Origin: CAYRWR01 sp964428015
Lineage (GTDB): Bacteria; Spirochaetota; Brevinematia; Brevinematales; CAYRWR01
NCBI GenBank assembly: GCA_964428015.1
Contig: CAYRWR010000004.1
Coordinates: forward strand, 70,690-134,689
Length of the DNA stretch: 64,000 nt
Direction of reading: 5' to 3'
Below the pieces are notes generated by a model. It was not told where the DNA came from. It made no database searches and worked only from the letters and a program-made list of their open reading frames with translations. The number at the start of each line of letters is the position of its first letter. Positions within the stretch are counted from its first letter, which is position 1. A program made the translations under genes and the position numbers. Of the stretch, positions 34,372 to 43,312 are shown in pieces.

Positions 34372-36039
34372 TTAATAATCTCCATTATATTCTTCTCCGT
34401 CTCCTTCACTATTGTCGTCATATCCTGAATCAATCTGATTTTCCTGTTCTTTATTCAGAATGTACCCCTGGTAGGACTCTTTCCAATAATCTATAGCATA
34501 ATCCCGGTCATACCCTTCCCATTCAGACACTTTGTTATTTTTATATTTATTTTGGCTCATACTGAGTCCCAGTGACTCAAATTCCGAAGTGTCTTTATAT
34601 ATGAACACCCCGTTTATGGACAAACCGCCGGCATTATTATGAAAATCATTATAACTTAACAGCAGATCATAACCATCATAAATTACAAGTGTATCCACAG
34701 AGTTATTAAAAAATTCAGTATGAGTTATCTGCAAATTATAAACAGAATAGGCACTTATTCCATGGGTACCGCACCCATTAAGCTGACAATAGTTGATGGT
34801 AATATTTCCACATGCCCCCATACTGATCACACTTCCGCTGCAGGTATAATCCTCTGGTACAGGAGGTTCATGATAGATTATTAAATCCTTAATGGTGATA
34901 TCATAACATTCAGTCATCGATAAAATGTCACTATCCATATTGGTAGAAACAATTTCTACTTTACCATCACCTGCAAGTAGAAAACCCTTTTTCCCGTACA
35001 TATTAATCTCTGTGTAGTATTTTCCAGCCTGAAAATAGACACTGGACCCATCCGGGGCATTATTTACCCAGTCACTTAAATCAAACTCCCCGCTATTGAT
35101 CATTTCAGGAGTTACATTAAGAACCTGAGCGACCTGGTTATCCCCCTCTTCGTCGTAATATTCATATCCTTCACTGTTATCGTAATTGTTTTCATCTCCT
35201 TCCTGATAACCATCATTATCCTGATTATCATATGTATCTTCTTCATATTGTTTTGTGACACTTTCAGGGATTTCTACCCCCTTACTACGCAACCAGGTAA
35301 TCAGCTCACGCATATTTTCCTTTTCTTCTTCCCAACCCCAATTGTGATAATTATTTCCCTGGAAACGGTTGTTTTCTACCACCAGTACCAGTTTACCTTC
35401 AAATATTTTCCTGGCTTCTGCGTTATCCGGCATGTTATCAGTGATCTGCCCACCCTGATAGTAGATACTCCCTCCATTATCTGTAATGTCATTATCCGTA
35501 ATGATCAATGGTTCCGTATCCTGGAAATGCAATGCCCAGGCTGAATTTTTGTGTATATTATTCTTTACGACTGTCAGCCCCTTTATGTCAAAGGCGTTGA
35601 TACCTACAATACCGGAACCATTCAAATCACATTTCTCCACCAGTATATTTTTAGAAGCATACATATTGATCACATGACCCGAACACTCCCAGTTCTCTTC
35701 CACGTGCGGTTTACGGTGAGTCATGTGGATACCACTGACCTCAATTCCATCACATTCACCGATAACCAGGATATCCATCCAGTCTTCCTGGCCTTCCAGT
35801 TTGACTTCTCCCTGTCCTTCAATTCTAATATTCTTTTTATTATAAAAACTGACTGAATCTTTTAGTTTATATGTCCCTTTTTTTAAGACCACTTTAGTAT
35901 TATCTTTGATGCCAGAAATTTTTTCCTGGATATCCTTATCAGTGGGACTTAAAGTCAAAGTATTCTTATAGACTACTGCCCAGGAATTTACAGATAAAAA
36001 AGCAAACAGTAAGCTGGAAATAAAAACTGTTTTTTTCAT
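34372..36039 (-). CDS. secreted duplicated right-handed beta-helix protein
   Basis: 555 residues from the ATG at 36039 (GGAG 6 bases upstream). Signal peptide ending near VNSWA. Two homologous beta-helix halves (about 25-245 and 315-500) share a recognisable rung: CSGHVINMYASKNILVEKC with NGSGIVGINAF in the first, CSGSVISMGACGNITINYC with NGCGTHGISAY in the second. They are joined by a very acidic linker (about 255-310) rich in Asp, Glu, Asn and Tyr; the C-terminus is also acidic. This resembles NosD/pectate-lyase folds, but I see no catalytic signature. It may bind calcium or polysaccharide at the surface. Confidence 0.72.
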   Translation of the reverse strand: MKKTVFISSLLFAFLSVNSWAVVYKNTLTLSPTDKDIQEKISGIKDNTKVVLKKGTYKLKDSVSFYNKKNIRIEGQGEVKLEGQEDWMDILVIGECDGIEVSGIHMTHRKPHVEENWECSGHVINMYASKNILVEKCDLNGSGIVGINAFDIKGLTVVKNNIHKNSAWALHFQDTEPLIITDNDITDNGGSIYYQGGQITDNMPDNAEARKIFEGKLVLVVENNRFQGNNYHNWGWEEEKENMRELITWLRSKGVEIPESVTKQYEEDTYDNQDNDGYQEGDENNYDNSEGYEYYDEEGDNQVAQVLNVTPEMINSGEFDLSDWVNNAPDGSSVYFQAGKYYTEINMYGKKGFLLAGDGKVEIVSTNMDSDILSMTECYDITIKDLIIYHEPPVPEDYTCSGSVISMGACGNITINYCQLNGCGTHGISAYSVYNLQITHTEFFNNSVDTLVIYDGYDLLLSYNDFHNNAGGLSINGVFIYKDTSEFESLGLSMSQNKYKNNKVSEWEGYDRDYAIDYWKESYQGYILNKEQENQIDSGYDDNSEGDGEEYNGDY

Positions 36040-36144
36040 GTCACACTCCAAATTATGAAATTAATATACCCAGTTATCTTATCATTCTAAATCGAAAATT
36101 TCATTTATTCTCAATTATTTCTGATTCTGAATACCATTTTATTA

Positions 36145-36173
36145 TTGAAATTAGTGATAAATATCATTATAAT
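36145..36173 (+). promoter_or_regulatory. promoter of the CASTOR/POLLUX-type gene
   Basis: TTGAAA (36145-36150) and TATAAT (36168-36173), 17 bp apart. Transcription would start near 36180, which excludes start codons upstream of 36196. Confidence 0.75.
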
Positions 36174-36195
36174 GAGTACAAGTCTGGGGGAAAAT

Positions 36196-38210
36196 ATGAA
36201 TCGACAAATCAAAGATACGCTCATCAGAAATATGCACAAACAAAAAGCCGAAAATAATAATTCCAGGAGTATAAACGTGAAAGCACCTATGGGAACAAAA
36301 CTTAAGTACAACTTTGAAAACTTCATGGCCAAAGGCGGAAAATCTGTATTTATCAGCCTGTTTATTTTGTTTATTGTCAGCTTTGTGGTGTCACTGGGAA
36401 TCAGGGCCCTGGTAATGGTCCTGGATCCTGAAGCCAAGACTGTGGTATCCTGGCTGGAACATTTATGGATCACTTTCCTGCAGATCACTGACCCTGGTGC
36501 GGTGGCTGAGGAGACCGGGAAAAATATCTGGTTTAAACTATCCGGTACCATTACCATGTTCCTGGGTCTGATCATCTTTTCAATGCTGGTTGCTTTTATT
36601 ACTACTCAGCTGGAAGAACTGCTCTATAAATTGAGAAAAGGCCGCAGTACAGTCATCGAATCAAACCATTCTCTTATCCTGGGATGGAATGACAGAGTAA
36701 ATGATATCATCAAAGAGCTTATCTTGGCCAATGAAAGTGAAAAAGATGCTGCCATAGTCATTCTTTCAGAGATGGATAAAGAGGAAATGGACGATGAACT
36801 TCATGATGCTTTTCCTGATACAAAGACGACCCGACTAATTACCCGAACCGGTTCTCCCAGTTCTCTCAGTGATCTCAAGAGAGTGAATGCCAGTGAAGCC
36901 CGTTCTGCCATTGTTCTGGCATCCTGTTCAGATGGAGCCTCCCCTCAGGAGCAAAGTATATCTGACTCACAGACTATAAAAGTATTCTGGCTCTCCAGGT
37001 CCTGAATGAAGAACTCCCCATTATCGGAGAGATCTTTAGTGAAGCAAAACGTGAACTTATAAAAAGTTTTGAATCAGATCACATCATCGCTCTGGATGCC
37101 TGGGAAATCCTGGGTAAGATACTGGTACAAACATCTCTGACCAGCGGTCTGGAAATGGTTTATAATGAGATGCTGTCTTTTGACGGCTGTGAAGTGTATT
37201 TTTACGGTACCAACTGGAAGAATGTCCCATTTTATGAATTAGCAGGACATTTTGTGGATGGTATTCCTCTGGGTATACGGCATAAAGACGGTTCTATAGC
37301 AGTCCGGCCGGAAAAATCTACGCTGATGCAGGAAGGAGACGAAATAATCATCCTGGCACAGGATGACTCTGCTGTAAAATATAATCCCCGTGTACTTTTC
37401 CAGCCCAAAGACCTGCCTTATTCCGAAAAACGTAAAGAAAAGCTGACAGAGCGGCTGCTCTTTTTAGGCTGGCATAGCGTTGCGCATGTACTGATAAAGG
37501 AATACGCGGATTATCTGAAAGAAGGTTCTCTTATCGATATTATGATAAATGACCCCTCACCTGAGGTACAAAAAGTCATTGCACAATTTAAAAAAGAATT
37601 CCATTTTCTGAATATCAATATGATTCCCGGTGATCCTATGTCCAGGGAATACCTTTCTTCAATTAATCCCACCTCGTACAATACGGTCATTATTCTCAAC
37701 CAGAATGAAGACGATTATGAACCGGAAAGGGTAGATTCAGATACCCTGGTAATTCTCCTTTTGCTTCGTCAAATTATGGAAAAATCAGAACAGACAAAGA
37801 AGACTAAAATTATCACCCAGGTTTTAAACTCAGAAAACCAGGAATTGATTACCCAGTCTACCGTGGATGACTTTATTATCAGTAATAAACTCATCACCAT
37901 GATCATTGCCCAGCTTTCTGAACAGCCCTCTATAAAAGCGTTCTATGACGATCTGTTCCAGGAAGAAGGCAGTGAGATCTATCTCAAACCGGCATCCTAT
38001 TATTTCTCGTCGCTGCCGGTAGAAGTGAGCTTTATTGATATCATGCATGCTGCATCTAAGAGAGACGAAATTTGTCTGGGTGTCCGTCAAAACAGTTTGG
38101 CTGATGATCCTGAACAGAATTTCGGCGTACGTCTGGACCCTCCCAAAACTGCACGGTTTACTTTGACAGCTGAGGATACCCTGGTAGTATTATCAGAGGA
38201 TGAATTGTAA
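36196..38210 (+). pseudogene. CASTOR/POLLUX-type ion channel gene with a frameshift
   Basis: The ATG at 36196 follows GGGGG by 5 bases. Codons 1-262 give two membrane helices (SVFISLFILFIVSFVVSLGI and TMFLGLIIFSMLVAFITTQ), a pore-like loop between them, and the start of an RCK-type domain (IESNHSLILGWNDRV). At 36978-36981 the frame breaks in a run of four As; one more A would restore it and give QTIK-SILALQVLNEE. The second frame then continues to 38210 with the second RCK-like half (LLFLGWHSVAHVLIKEY). About 671 residues if joined. It could be a sequencing error, a true pseudogene or, less likely, programmed slippage. A strong promoter and terminator are intact. Confidence 0.8.
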
Positions 38211-38230
38211 GAAAAAATATCTTTAATTCA

Positions 38231-38259
38231 GGGGCTGTCTTCAGGACAGCCCCTTTTTT
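38231..38259 (+). terminator. rho-independent terminator
   Basis: GGGGCTGTC-TTCAG-GACAGCCCC followed by six Ts. It ends the channel transcript and lies against the stop codon of the convergent gene. Confidence 0.92.
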
Positions 38260-39065
38260 CATCGGTTTCCAGGAACTATTTTCATTCCCCAGGTGAGGGG
38301 TAATCTGAAACCTGCTGAAAAGAAAGGGTGCCCATCATAGACTCCTGCCCGAAAACGAATCAAATAATAACTGAAATTCACTTCTGCTCCCACCGCTATG
38401 GCGGGATCGCGATTTATGGTATATGCTGGAAAAGAGTTGTAACTATTATCCCAGAGATCGGCTTGCCGTATAGTATACCCCAACAATCCATGAATGTAGA
38501 AGATCCATTCTGAAGATGTCAATACCAGTTTGGGAATATTCATCACCTTATAGCCGAAGTATAAGATGATATCATTAGCATGAAAATCGATTTCTGTTAT
38601 ACTGTTGAAAGTTTGACCAAAAACTATAGGATTCCAGTCAGATTTGGTATTTAATTCCGACCAAAGCAGCCCTTCCAAGCCCAATTCCCATAATTTAAGT
38701 CTAAAAATGGGACAGTGTAATTTTTCATAAGTATAGGTGATTTCTTCTCCGTAATAAGTGGTACGGCTCTGCATATTGATGATGCGGGAAACCGGCTGAT
38801 CCTGGATGTACCTGGATTGCTGCAGTGCAAATCCCAGCCCAAACTCCACTCCCAGAAAATTTAGAGGCCCGTATCCGCCTGTAAATGAACTGTGAAACAG
38901 TATTTTACCATTGAAAATATCCAGATTGATGCCGGAATGAAAGTCATAATGATCAACCAGTGTAGCACTGAATAAATCCACATCAATATAATTGAATCTA
39001 GGTAGAGGGTAACCTCTTATTATGGCAGGAGTTAGTAAAACTATAACCAGTATCAGTTTTTTCAT
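38259..39065 (-). CDS. outer-membrane barrel-like protein
   Basis: 268 residues. Signal peptide MKKLILVIVLLTPAIIRGYPL. The mature protein is rich in Tyr, Phe and alternating strands (IDVDLFSATLVDHYDFHSGINLDIF, LGYTIRQADLWDNSY, FRAGVYDGHPFFSAGFRLPLTW), so probably a barrel. No known family. A strong GGGAGGGAGG site precedes the start. It is a single gene. Confidence 0.6.
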   Translation of the reverse strand: MKKLILVIVLLTPAIIRGYPLPRFNYIDVDLFSATLVDHYDFHSGINLDIFNGKILFHSSFTGGYGPLNFLGVEFGLGFALQQSRYIQDQPVSRIINMQSRTTYYGEEITYTYEKLHCPIFRLKLWELGLEGLLWSELNTKSDWNPIVFGQTFNSITEIDFHANDIILYFGYKVMNIPKLVLTSSEWIFYIHGLLGYTIRQADLWDNSYNSFPAYTINRDPAIAVGAEVNFSYYLIRFRAGVYDGHPFFSAGFRLPLTWGMKIVPGNR

Positions 39066-39164
39066 TATGCCTCCCTCCCCTATTTCTCAATGATTTATTC
39101 TAATGAAGATGGCTGACATATGCAAATTGATATTGAAATATTTTCCGGATTTTATTTGAATTGT

Positions 39165-40247
39165 TTACATAAACACGGCGGCGTCTCTGATTTTTTGTTT
39201 GATGGTATTTAATTCATTGCGGAATCCGCCCGGCACAAAAGGTAAGGCTTTAAGATAAACATAGGCTTCTTCCAGACGTTTGGACTCTATGAGGCAGTAC
39301 GTTAAGTTGTGCAGGGTCTGCGGAGTGCGCTTAATACGCAAAGCTTTTTCAAAACAAGGCAGAGCGTCATTCAAATATCCGCTTTTAATATAGACAGTTC
39401 CCAGATTGAAATATGCCCTTTCAAAAAGAGGTGCCAGACTAATAGCTTCACGATATAGGCGGATGGCATTGACTATTTTGCCTCTTGAAGCCTGGATATT
39501 GGCCAGGTGATAATAAAACAGAGGATTAGCCGGGAATTGACGGCTGAGTTTGAGTAAAAATGCTTCTGCTTTTTCATAGTGTCCGATTTTATAATAGGCG
39601 CGCGCGCTCAGCCACATCAGCCGGTAGTCTTTTTCTGTCAAAGCCTGTACGACCGGATCGGTCAGCACTTCCCAGGTGAGACTTTCATTTTTCATATCAC
39701 TGATTAGTTCCACAAAATCCATGAGTAATTCTACATTATCAGGATAATCCTTTAGACCCATTCTGATCTGTGTTATAGCCAGATGGTAATGGCCCTGGAA
39801 TTGATCCAAAAACACGCTGGCTCTATATTCCTCCAGCTTGAGATCATAGGAAAGCCCGGAAAAATGGATGTACTTTTTCACAGCTGCAGCTTTATCCAGA
39901 ATACGCCGGGAAGTCTTGAGTGCAAAACAGCGCAGGAAATAATGATCACTCTGCAGCATAGCTTCTCGTAATGTGTCCAGTTCGGTGAGATCTCCTCTTA
40001 AAAAATGGAACCAGTACCGCGTATACAAAGCAAAACCGCCGGCTTGCTTATGCTTCTTTAATAATCTGGAAATGGAAGGGAAATCGTTTAGCTGAAGATA
40101 ACAATATAAAAGATAGGATAAGGATTTTTCATGATATCCAATATGCAGAGACTTTTTCAAAGCTCTGATGGATTCCTGCCAATCGCCGGCTACTAATAAA
40201 AGCTTGGCATTTTCATAAAGTTTTTTTTGTTCCGTAGTCGCTGTCAT
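39165..40247 (-). CDS. tetratricopeptide-repeat protein
   Basis: 360 residues, all helical, no signal peptide. At least four recognisable TPR units lie in the C-terminal half (for instance LFYYHLANIQASRGKIVNAIRLYREAISLAP and FERAYFNLGTVYIKSGYLNDALPCFEKALRI), with looser ones before. A scaffold function is likely; the partner is unknown. The start overlaps the end of ribD by 35 bases and has only a weak ribosome site, so translation may be coupled to ribD. Confidence 0.8.
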   Translation of the reverse strand: MTATTEQKKLYENAKLLLVAGDWQESIRALKKSLHIGYHEKSLSYLLYCYLQLNDFPSISRLLKKHKQAGGFALYTRYWFHFLRGDLTELDTLREAMLQSDHYFLRCFALKTSRRILDKAAAVKKYIHFSGLSYDLKLEEYRASVFLDQFQGHYHLAITQIRMGLKDYPDNVELLMDFVELISDMKNESLTWEVLTDPVVQALTEKDYRLMWLSARAYYKIGHYEKAEAFLLKLSRQFPANPLFYYHLANIQASRGKIVNAIRLYREAISLAPLFERAYFNLGTVYIKSGYLNDALPCFEKALRIKRTPQTLHNLTYCLIESKRLEEAYVYLKALPFVPGGFRNELNTIKQKIRDAAVFM

Positions 40248-41328
40248 TTATATAACCCTGTATTAATAAGTCTCCATCTATATTTTCGACAGAAACCCGT
40301 TTCAGGGTTAGTGCTTTATTCATTAAACGATGTGTCTCACCAGCAAAGGGCTGTATCCCCTTACCTCCCAAAATCTTGGGGGCTACACAGACCAGAAGCT
40401 TATCGATTACTTCATCCTGCAGACAGCGATAAAAAACCCGCCCTCCTCCTTCTATTAAAAGGGATTCTATACTGCGTTCTTCACCCAGACGGGCCAGGAG
40501 CTCACGGTAGGAAAAGGGACTGTCCATAAGCATAATTTCCTTACCTCTGTCATCGCAGAGCCTGTGAAAAGATTGAGGAGCCTCTTTTCCCACTACAAAC
40601 AGAGTTCGAAGATCATCACGAACCAGATGATATCCTGCGGGAGTTTCCCCTCTGGGATCTATGATTATACGTAAAGGATCCTTTACTTTGGGTACCAGCC
40701 GGACATTCAGCTGAGGATTATCTTTAAGCACAGTACCAATGCCCACCATGATGGCATCTACCTTGTTACGGAGCTCATGTACCCAGCGTAGACTACCCGG
40801 ACCGCTGATCCATTGGCTATCCCCATCAATATTGGAGATATTACCATCCAGTGTCATAGCGTATTTTGCGTAGACAAAAGGAAGTCCGGTCTGAATATAT
40901 TTCTCATAATCTTCATTTAAAAGTTTTAATTCCGGGTCGATTTCCTGGTTTACATGTACCTGTATACCAGCTGCTTTTAGACGGGCAATACCCCTGCCGC
41001 TGACTTTTGGATTTGGATCTTCCATGCCAATATAAATCTCTGAAATCCCTGCGTTAATTATAGCCTGAGTACAGGAAGCGGTGCGCTTGCCGGGATAGTC
41101 TACACAAGGTTCTAAAGTGACATACATGGATGCCCCCCGGGCACTCTCCCCGGCCTGACGCAAAGCCATCACTTCAGCGTGTTCATGGCCGGCTGCCTGA
41201 GTCACACCTGTACCAATTACCACTCCATCTTTCACAATCACTGAACCCACGGCCGGGTTGGGAGAAGTGGATCCTTTTGCGGAATGGGCCATGATCAGCG
41301 CTTCCTGAAAATACTTGTCACTATACAT
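40213..41328 (-). CDS. ribD: riboflavin-specific deaminase/reductase RibD
   Basis: 371 residues from the ATG at 41328 (AAGGA 7 bases upstream). The N-terminal cytidine-deaminase-like domain has AHSAKGSTSPNPAVGSVIV, the zinc motif HAEVMAL and TLEPCVDYPGKRTASC; the usual His after PC is Asp here. The C-terminal reductase domain has AMTLDGNIS, WISGPGSLRWVHELRNKVDAIMVGIGT and LLIEGGGRVF. It catalyses steps two and three of riboflavin synthesis, after RibA (gene at 19.2 kb). ribE and ribBH are not adjacent. It lies between the presumed origin and a TPR gene. Confidence 0.92.
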   Translation of the reverse strand: MYSDKYFQEALIMAHSAKGSTSPNPAVGSVIVKDGVVIGTGVTQAAGHEHAEVMALRQAGESARGASMYVTLEPCVDYPGKRTASCTQAIINAGISEIYIGMEDPNPKVSGRGIARLKAAGIQVHVNQEIDPELKLLNEDYEKYIQTGLPFVYAKYAMTLDGNISNIDGDSQWISGPGSLRWVHELRNKVDAIMVGIGTVLKDNPQLNVRLVPKVKDPLRIIIDPRGETPAGYHLVRDDLRTLFVVGKEAPQSFHRLCDDRGKEIMLMDSPFSYRELLARLGEERSIESLLIEGGGRVFYRCLQDEVIDKLLVCVAPKILGGKGIQPFAGETHRLMNKALTLKRVSVENIDGDLLIQGYINDSDYGTKKTL

Positions 41329-41379
41329 AAAATATTCCTTATTTTTTCCGAAAATTATAAAGCACAGATTGTGCATCTC

Positions 41380-41578
41380 TGTGCGTAATTCCAGGGGTTA
41401 ATGATGCTTACCTAACCCCTTATATTATAAATAATTACGCAATGTAAATCAATTAATTTTGCACAGAGAAAGTATTCATTTGTATATCTCTATATCCGAT
41501 ATACAGTTATAGATGGAATATATTTCCATGCAGGATATACAGTTATCCTAGTTGATGCTTACCCGGTTTTGTGCGTAA
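41380..41578. other. candidate origin of replication (oriC)
   Basis: The 405-base gap between ribD and dnaA is AT-rich and full of repeated sites. One perfect DnaA box TTTTGCACA is at 41457-41465. TTACGCACA occurs on the minus strand twice (41388-41380 and 41578-41570), with a related TTACGCAAT at 41435. Two 13-bp direct repeats GATATACAGTTAT (41498-41510, 41534-41546) flank ATGGAA-TATAT-TTCCAT. GATGCTTACC occurs at 41403-41412 and 41554-41563. Boxes, iterons and an AT-rich stretch next to dnaA are the usual make-up of oriC. Confidence 0.65.
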
Positions 41579-41622
41579 ATTACCCTGTCCTAAGTTGTTG
41601 GCAGACAAGCACTTTTCCGGAT

Positions 41623-41652
41623 TTGATTTTTTCCTTGCGTCCCTATTATAAT
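41623..41652 (+). promoter_or_regulatory. promoter of dnaA
   Basis: TTGATT (41623-41628) and TATAAT (41647-41652) are 18 bp apart, with a leader of about 75 bases and an AGGAAGGGG site before the ATG. The nearest TTACGCACA box is 45 bp upstream, consistent with DnaA autoregulation. Confidence 0.65.
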
Positions 41653-41733
41653 ATGAGTCCAGTATGCAGAAAATTGGTTTTTATATAAATAAGTTTTTTA
41701 CGGTCAGTCAGGAATTCTAGGAAGGGGAAATAC

Positions 41734-43065
41734 ATGGAGACATGGTCCAAGATTTATGCGGAGCTGATCAAGGCGTATGATTCACAGTTAAACTCAGCCA
41801 TCCTGGACAAGATCAAGTTCAAGGAGATACTGAACAATGACACTATTGTTCTGATTGCTCCGGACCAGCTTACCGCCGGTTGGTTTAATGAGAACTTTCT
41901 TCAGCTGGCCAAAGCCGCCAGCCGGGATCTTTTTGATAAGAGATATAAATTCCAATTAGAAGTGGCTGCCACACCCAAAAGTTATACCAACGTACCTGAA
42001 GAAAAAGTTTCCACAGCCGCCAAACTCAACCCATCCTCAGTCAAGCTGGACAGCCGTTACAAATTTGAAAATTTTGTGGTAGGCTCCTCCAACGACTTTG
42101 CCTATGCCGCAGCTATCAATGTAGCTGACCATCCCGGCCAGACTTACAACCCCCTGTTCATTTATGGCAATGTAGCCCTGGGCAAGACCCATCTGCTGCA
42201 GGCAGTGGCCCATCACATCCTGGAGACCAAACAGGACGCCAAGGTGATGTACCTGACCAGTGAAAAATTCACCAACGAGTTTATCGAAAGCCTCATGAAA
42301 AAAGAAACCGATAAATTCCGCCGCAAATTCCGTAATATCGACGTTCTTATTATAGACGATATCCAATTCTTCCAGGACAAGGATTCCACCCTGGAAGAAC
42401 TTTTCCATACTTTCAACAAGCTCAGCCAGGACCGCAAACAGATGATATTTGCCTGCGACCGTCCGCCAAAGAGCTTGTCCTCCATCGAAGACCGCCTGCG
42501 TACCCGTTTTGATTCCGGACTTACCGTGGAAATCAAAGCCCCTAACTATGAAACCCGTAAAGCCATCCTCATGAACCGGGCTAAGAATGAAAAAGTCGAT
42601 ATACCCGAAAATGTGATTGACTATATTGCCAAAAACATTGAGAATGATATCCGCATGCTGGAAGGCTCCCTGATCAAAATCATAGCCTATTCCAACCTCA
42701 AGAAAAAGGATGTCTCCCTGGAACTGGCTAAAGAGATCCTGCGTGATAAGATCAAGATCGAGGTCCCCAAGGATATCACTGTCACCGATATCCAGAAGAC
42801 CGTTTCCCGATATTTTGGTATCTCTACCACTGACCTCAAGAGCGAAAAGCGTCAGGAAAGCGTGAGCTATCCCCGTCAGATCGCTATGTTTCTGGCCAAG
42901 GAATATACCAATTTAAGTCTCACCGAGATCGGTCACCTGTTCGGCGGCAAGGCCCACACCACGGTGATGCGTTCCAGCCATAAAATTTCAGACCTGGTCA
43001 AGCGCCGTAAAAAGGTAAAAAAAGAAGTGGAAGATATCATTTCCAGCTTCTATGATAAAAAATAA
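41734..43065 (+). CDS. dnaA: chromosomal replication initiator DnaA
   Basis: 443 residues. Domain I (1-80) binds helicase loader partners; the linker is short. The AAA+ domain begins YKFENFVVGSSNDFAYAAA. Walker A reads GNVALGKTH (usually GGVGLGKTH, residues about 145-153), and Walker B is DVLIIDDIQFFQ. The C-terminal DNA-binding domain has YPRQIAMFLAKEYTNLSLTEIGHLFGGKAHTTVMRS; the highly conserved GGRDHTTV is here GGKAHTTV. The gene lies next to the presumed oriC but is followed by a terminator, not by dnaN. Confidence 0.97.
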   Translation: METWSKIYAELIKAYDSQLNSAILDKIKFKEILNNDTIVLIAPDQLTAGWFNENFLQLAKAASRDLFDKRYKFQLEVAATPKSYTNVPEEKVSTAAKLNPSSVKLDSRYKFENFVVGSSNDFAYAAAINVADHPGQTYNPLFIYGNVALGKTHLLQAVAHHILETKQDAKVMYLTSEKFTNEFIESLMKKETDKFRRKFRNIDVLIIDDIQFFQDKDSTLEELFHTFNKLSQDRKQMIFACDRPPKSLSSIEDRLRTRFDSGLTVEIKAPNYETRKAILMNRAKNEKVDIPENVIDYIAKNIENDIRMLEGSLIKIIAYSNLKKKDVSLELAKEILRDKIKIEVPKDITVTDIQKTVSRYFGISTTDLKSEKRQESVSYPRQIAMFLAKEYTNLSLTEIGHLFGGKAHTTVMRSSHKISDLVKRRKKVKKEVEDIISSFYDKK

Positions 43066-43070
43066 AGAAA

Positions 43071-43104
43071 CAGCCCTTCGTTGACGCGGAGGGCTGATTT
43101 TTTT
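43071..43104 (+). terminator. rho-independent terminator of dnaA
   Basis: CAGCCCT (43071-43077) pairs with AGGGCTG (43090-43096), then ATTTTTTT. The bases from here to 43312 show no gene. Confidence 0.88.
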
Positions 43105-43312
43105 CCAGTCATCTCATCAGTGGTGCTGAATACTTTTTTTCCACAACCCCGCCGGGGCGGGGGTACCTGGAGGGCGGCGGTAGGACGGGATATGTTTCAG
43201 CCTGTTTTTAGTAAAAAATAAAAACTCTGTTCTCCACCGGTTCGGTTTCTTTTTGGTGCCGTTATTATTAAGGCTCCGCCCTTGATCAAGCCTGTATGTG
43301 GGATTAGAGGCC

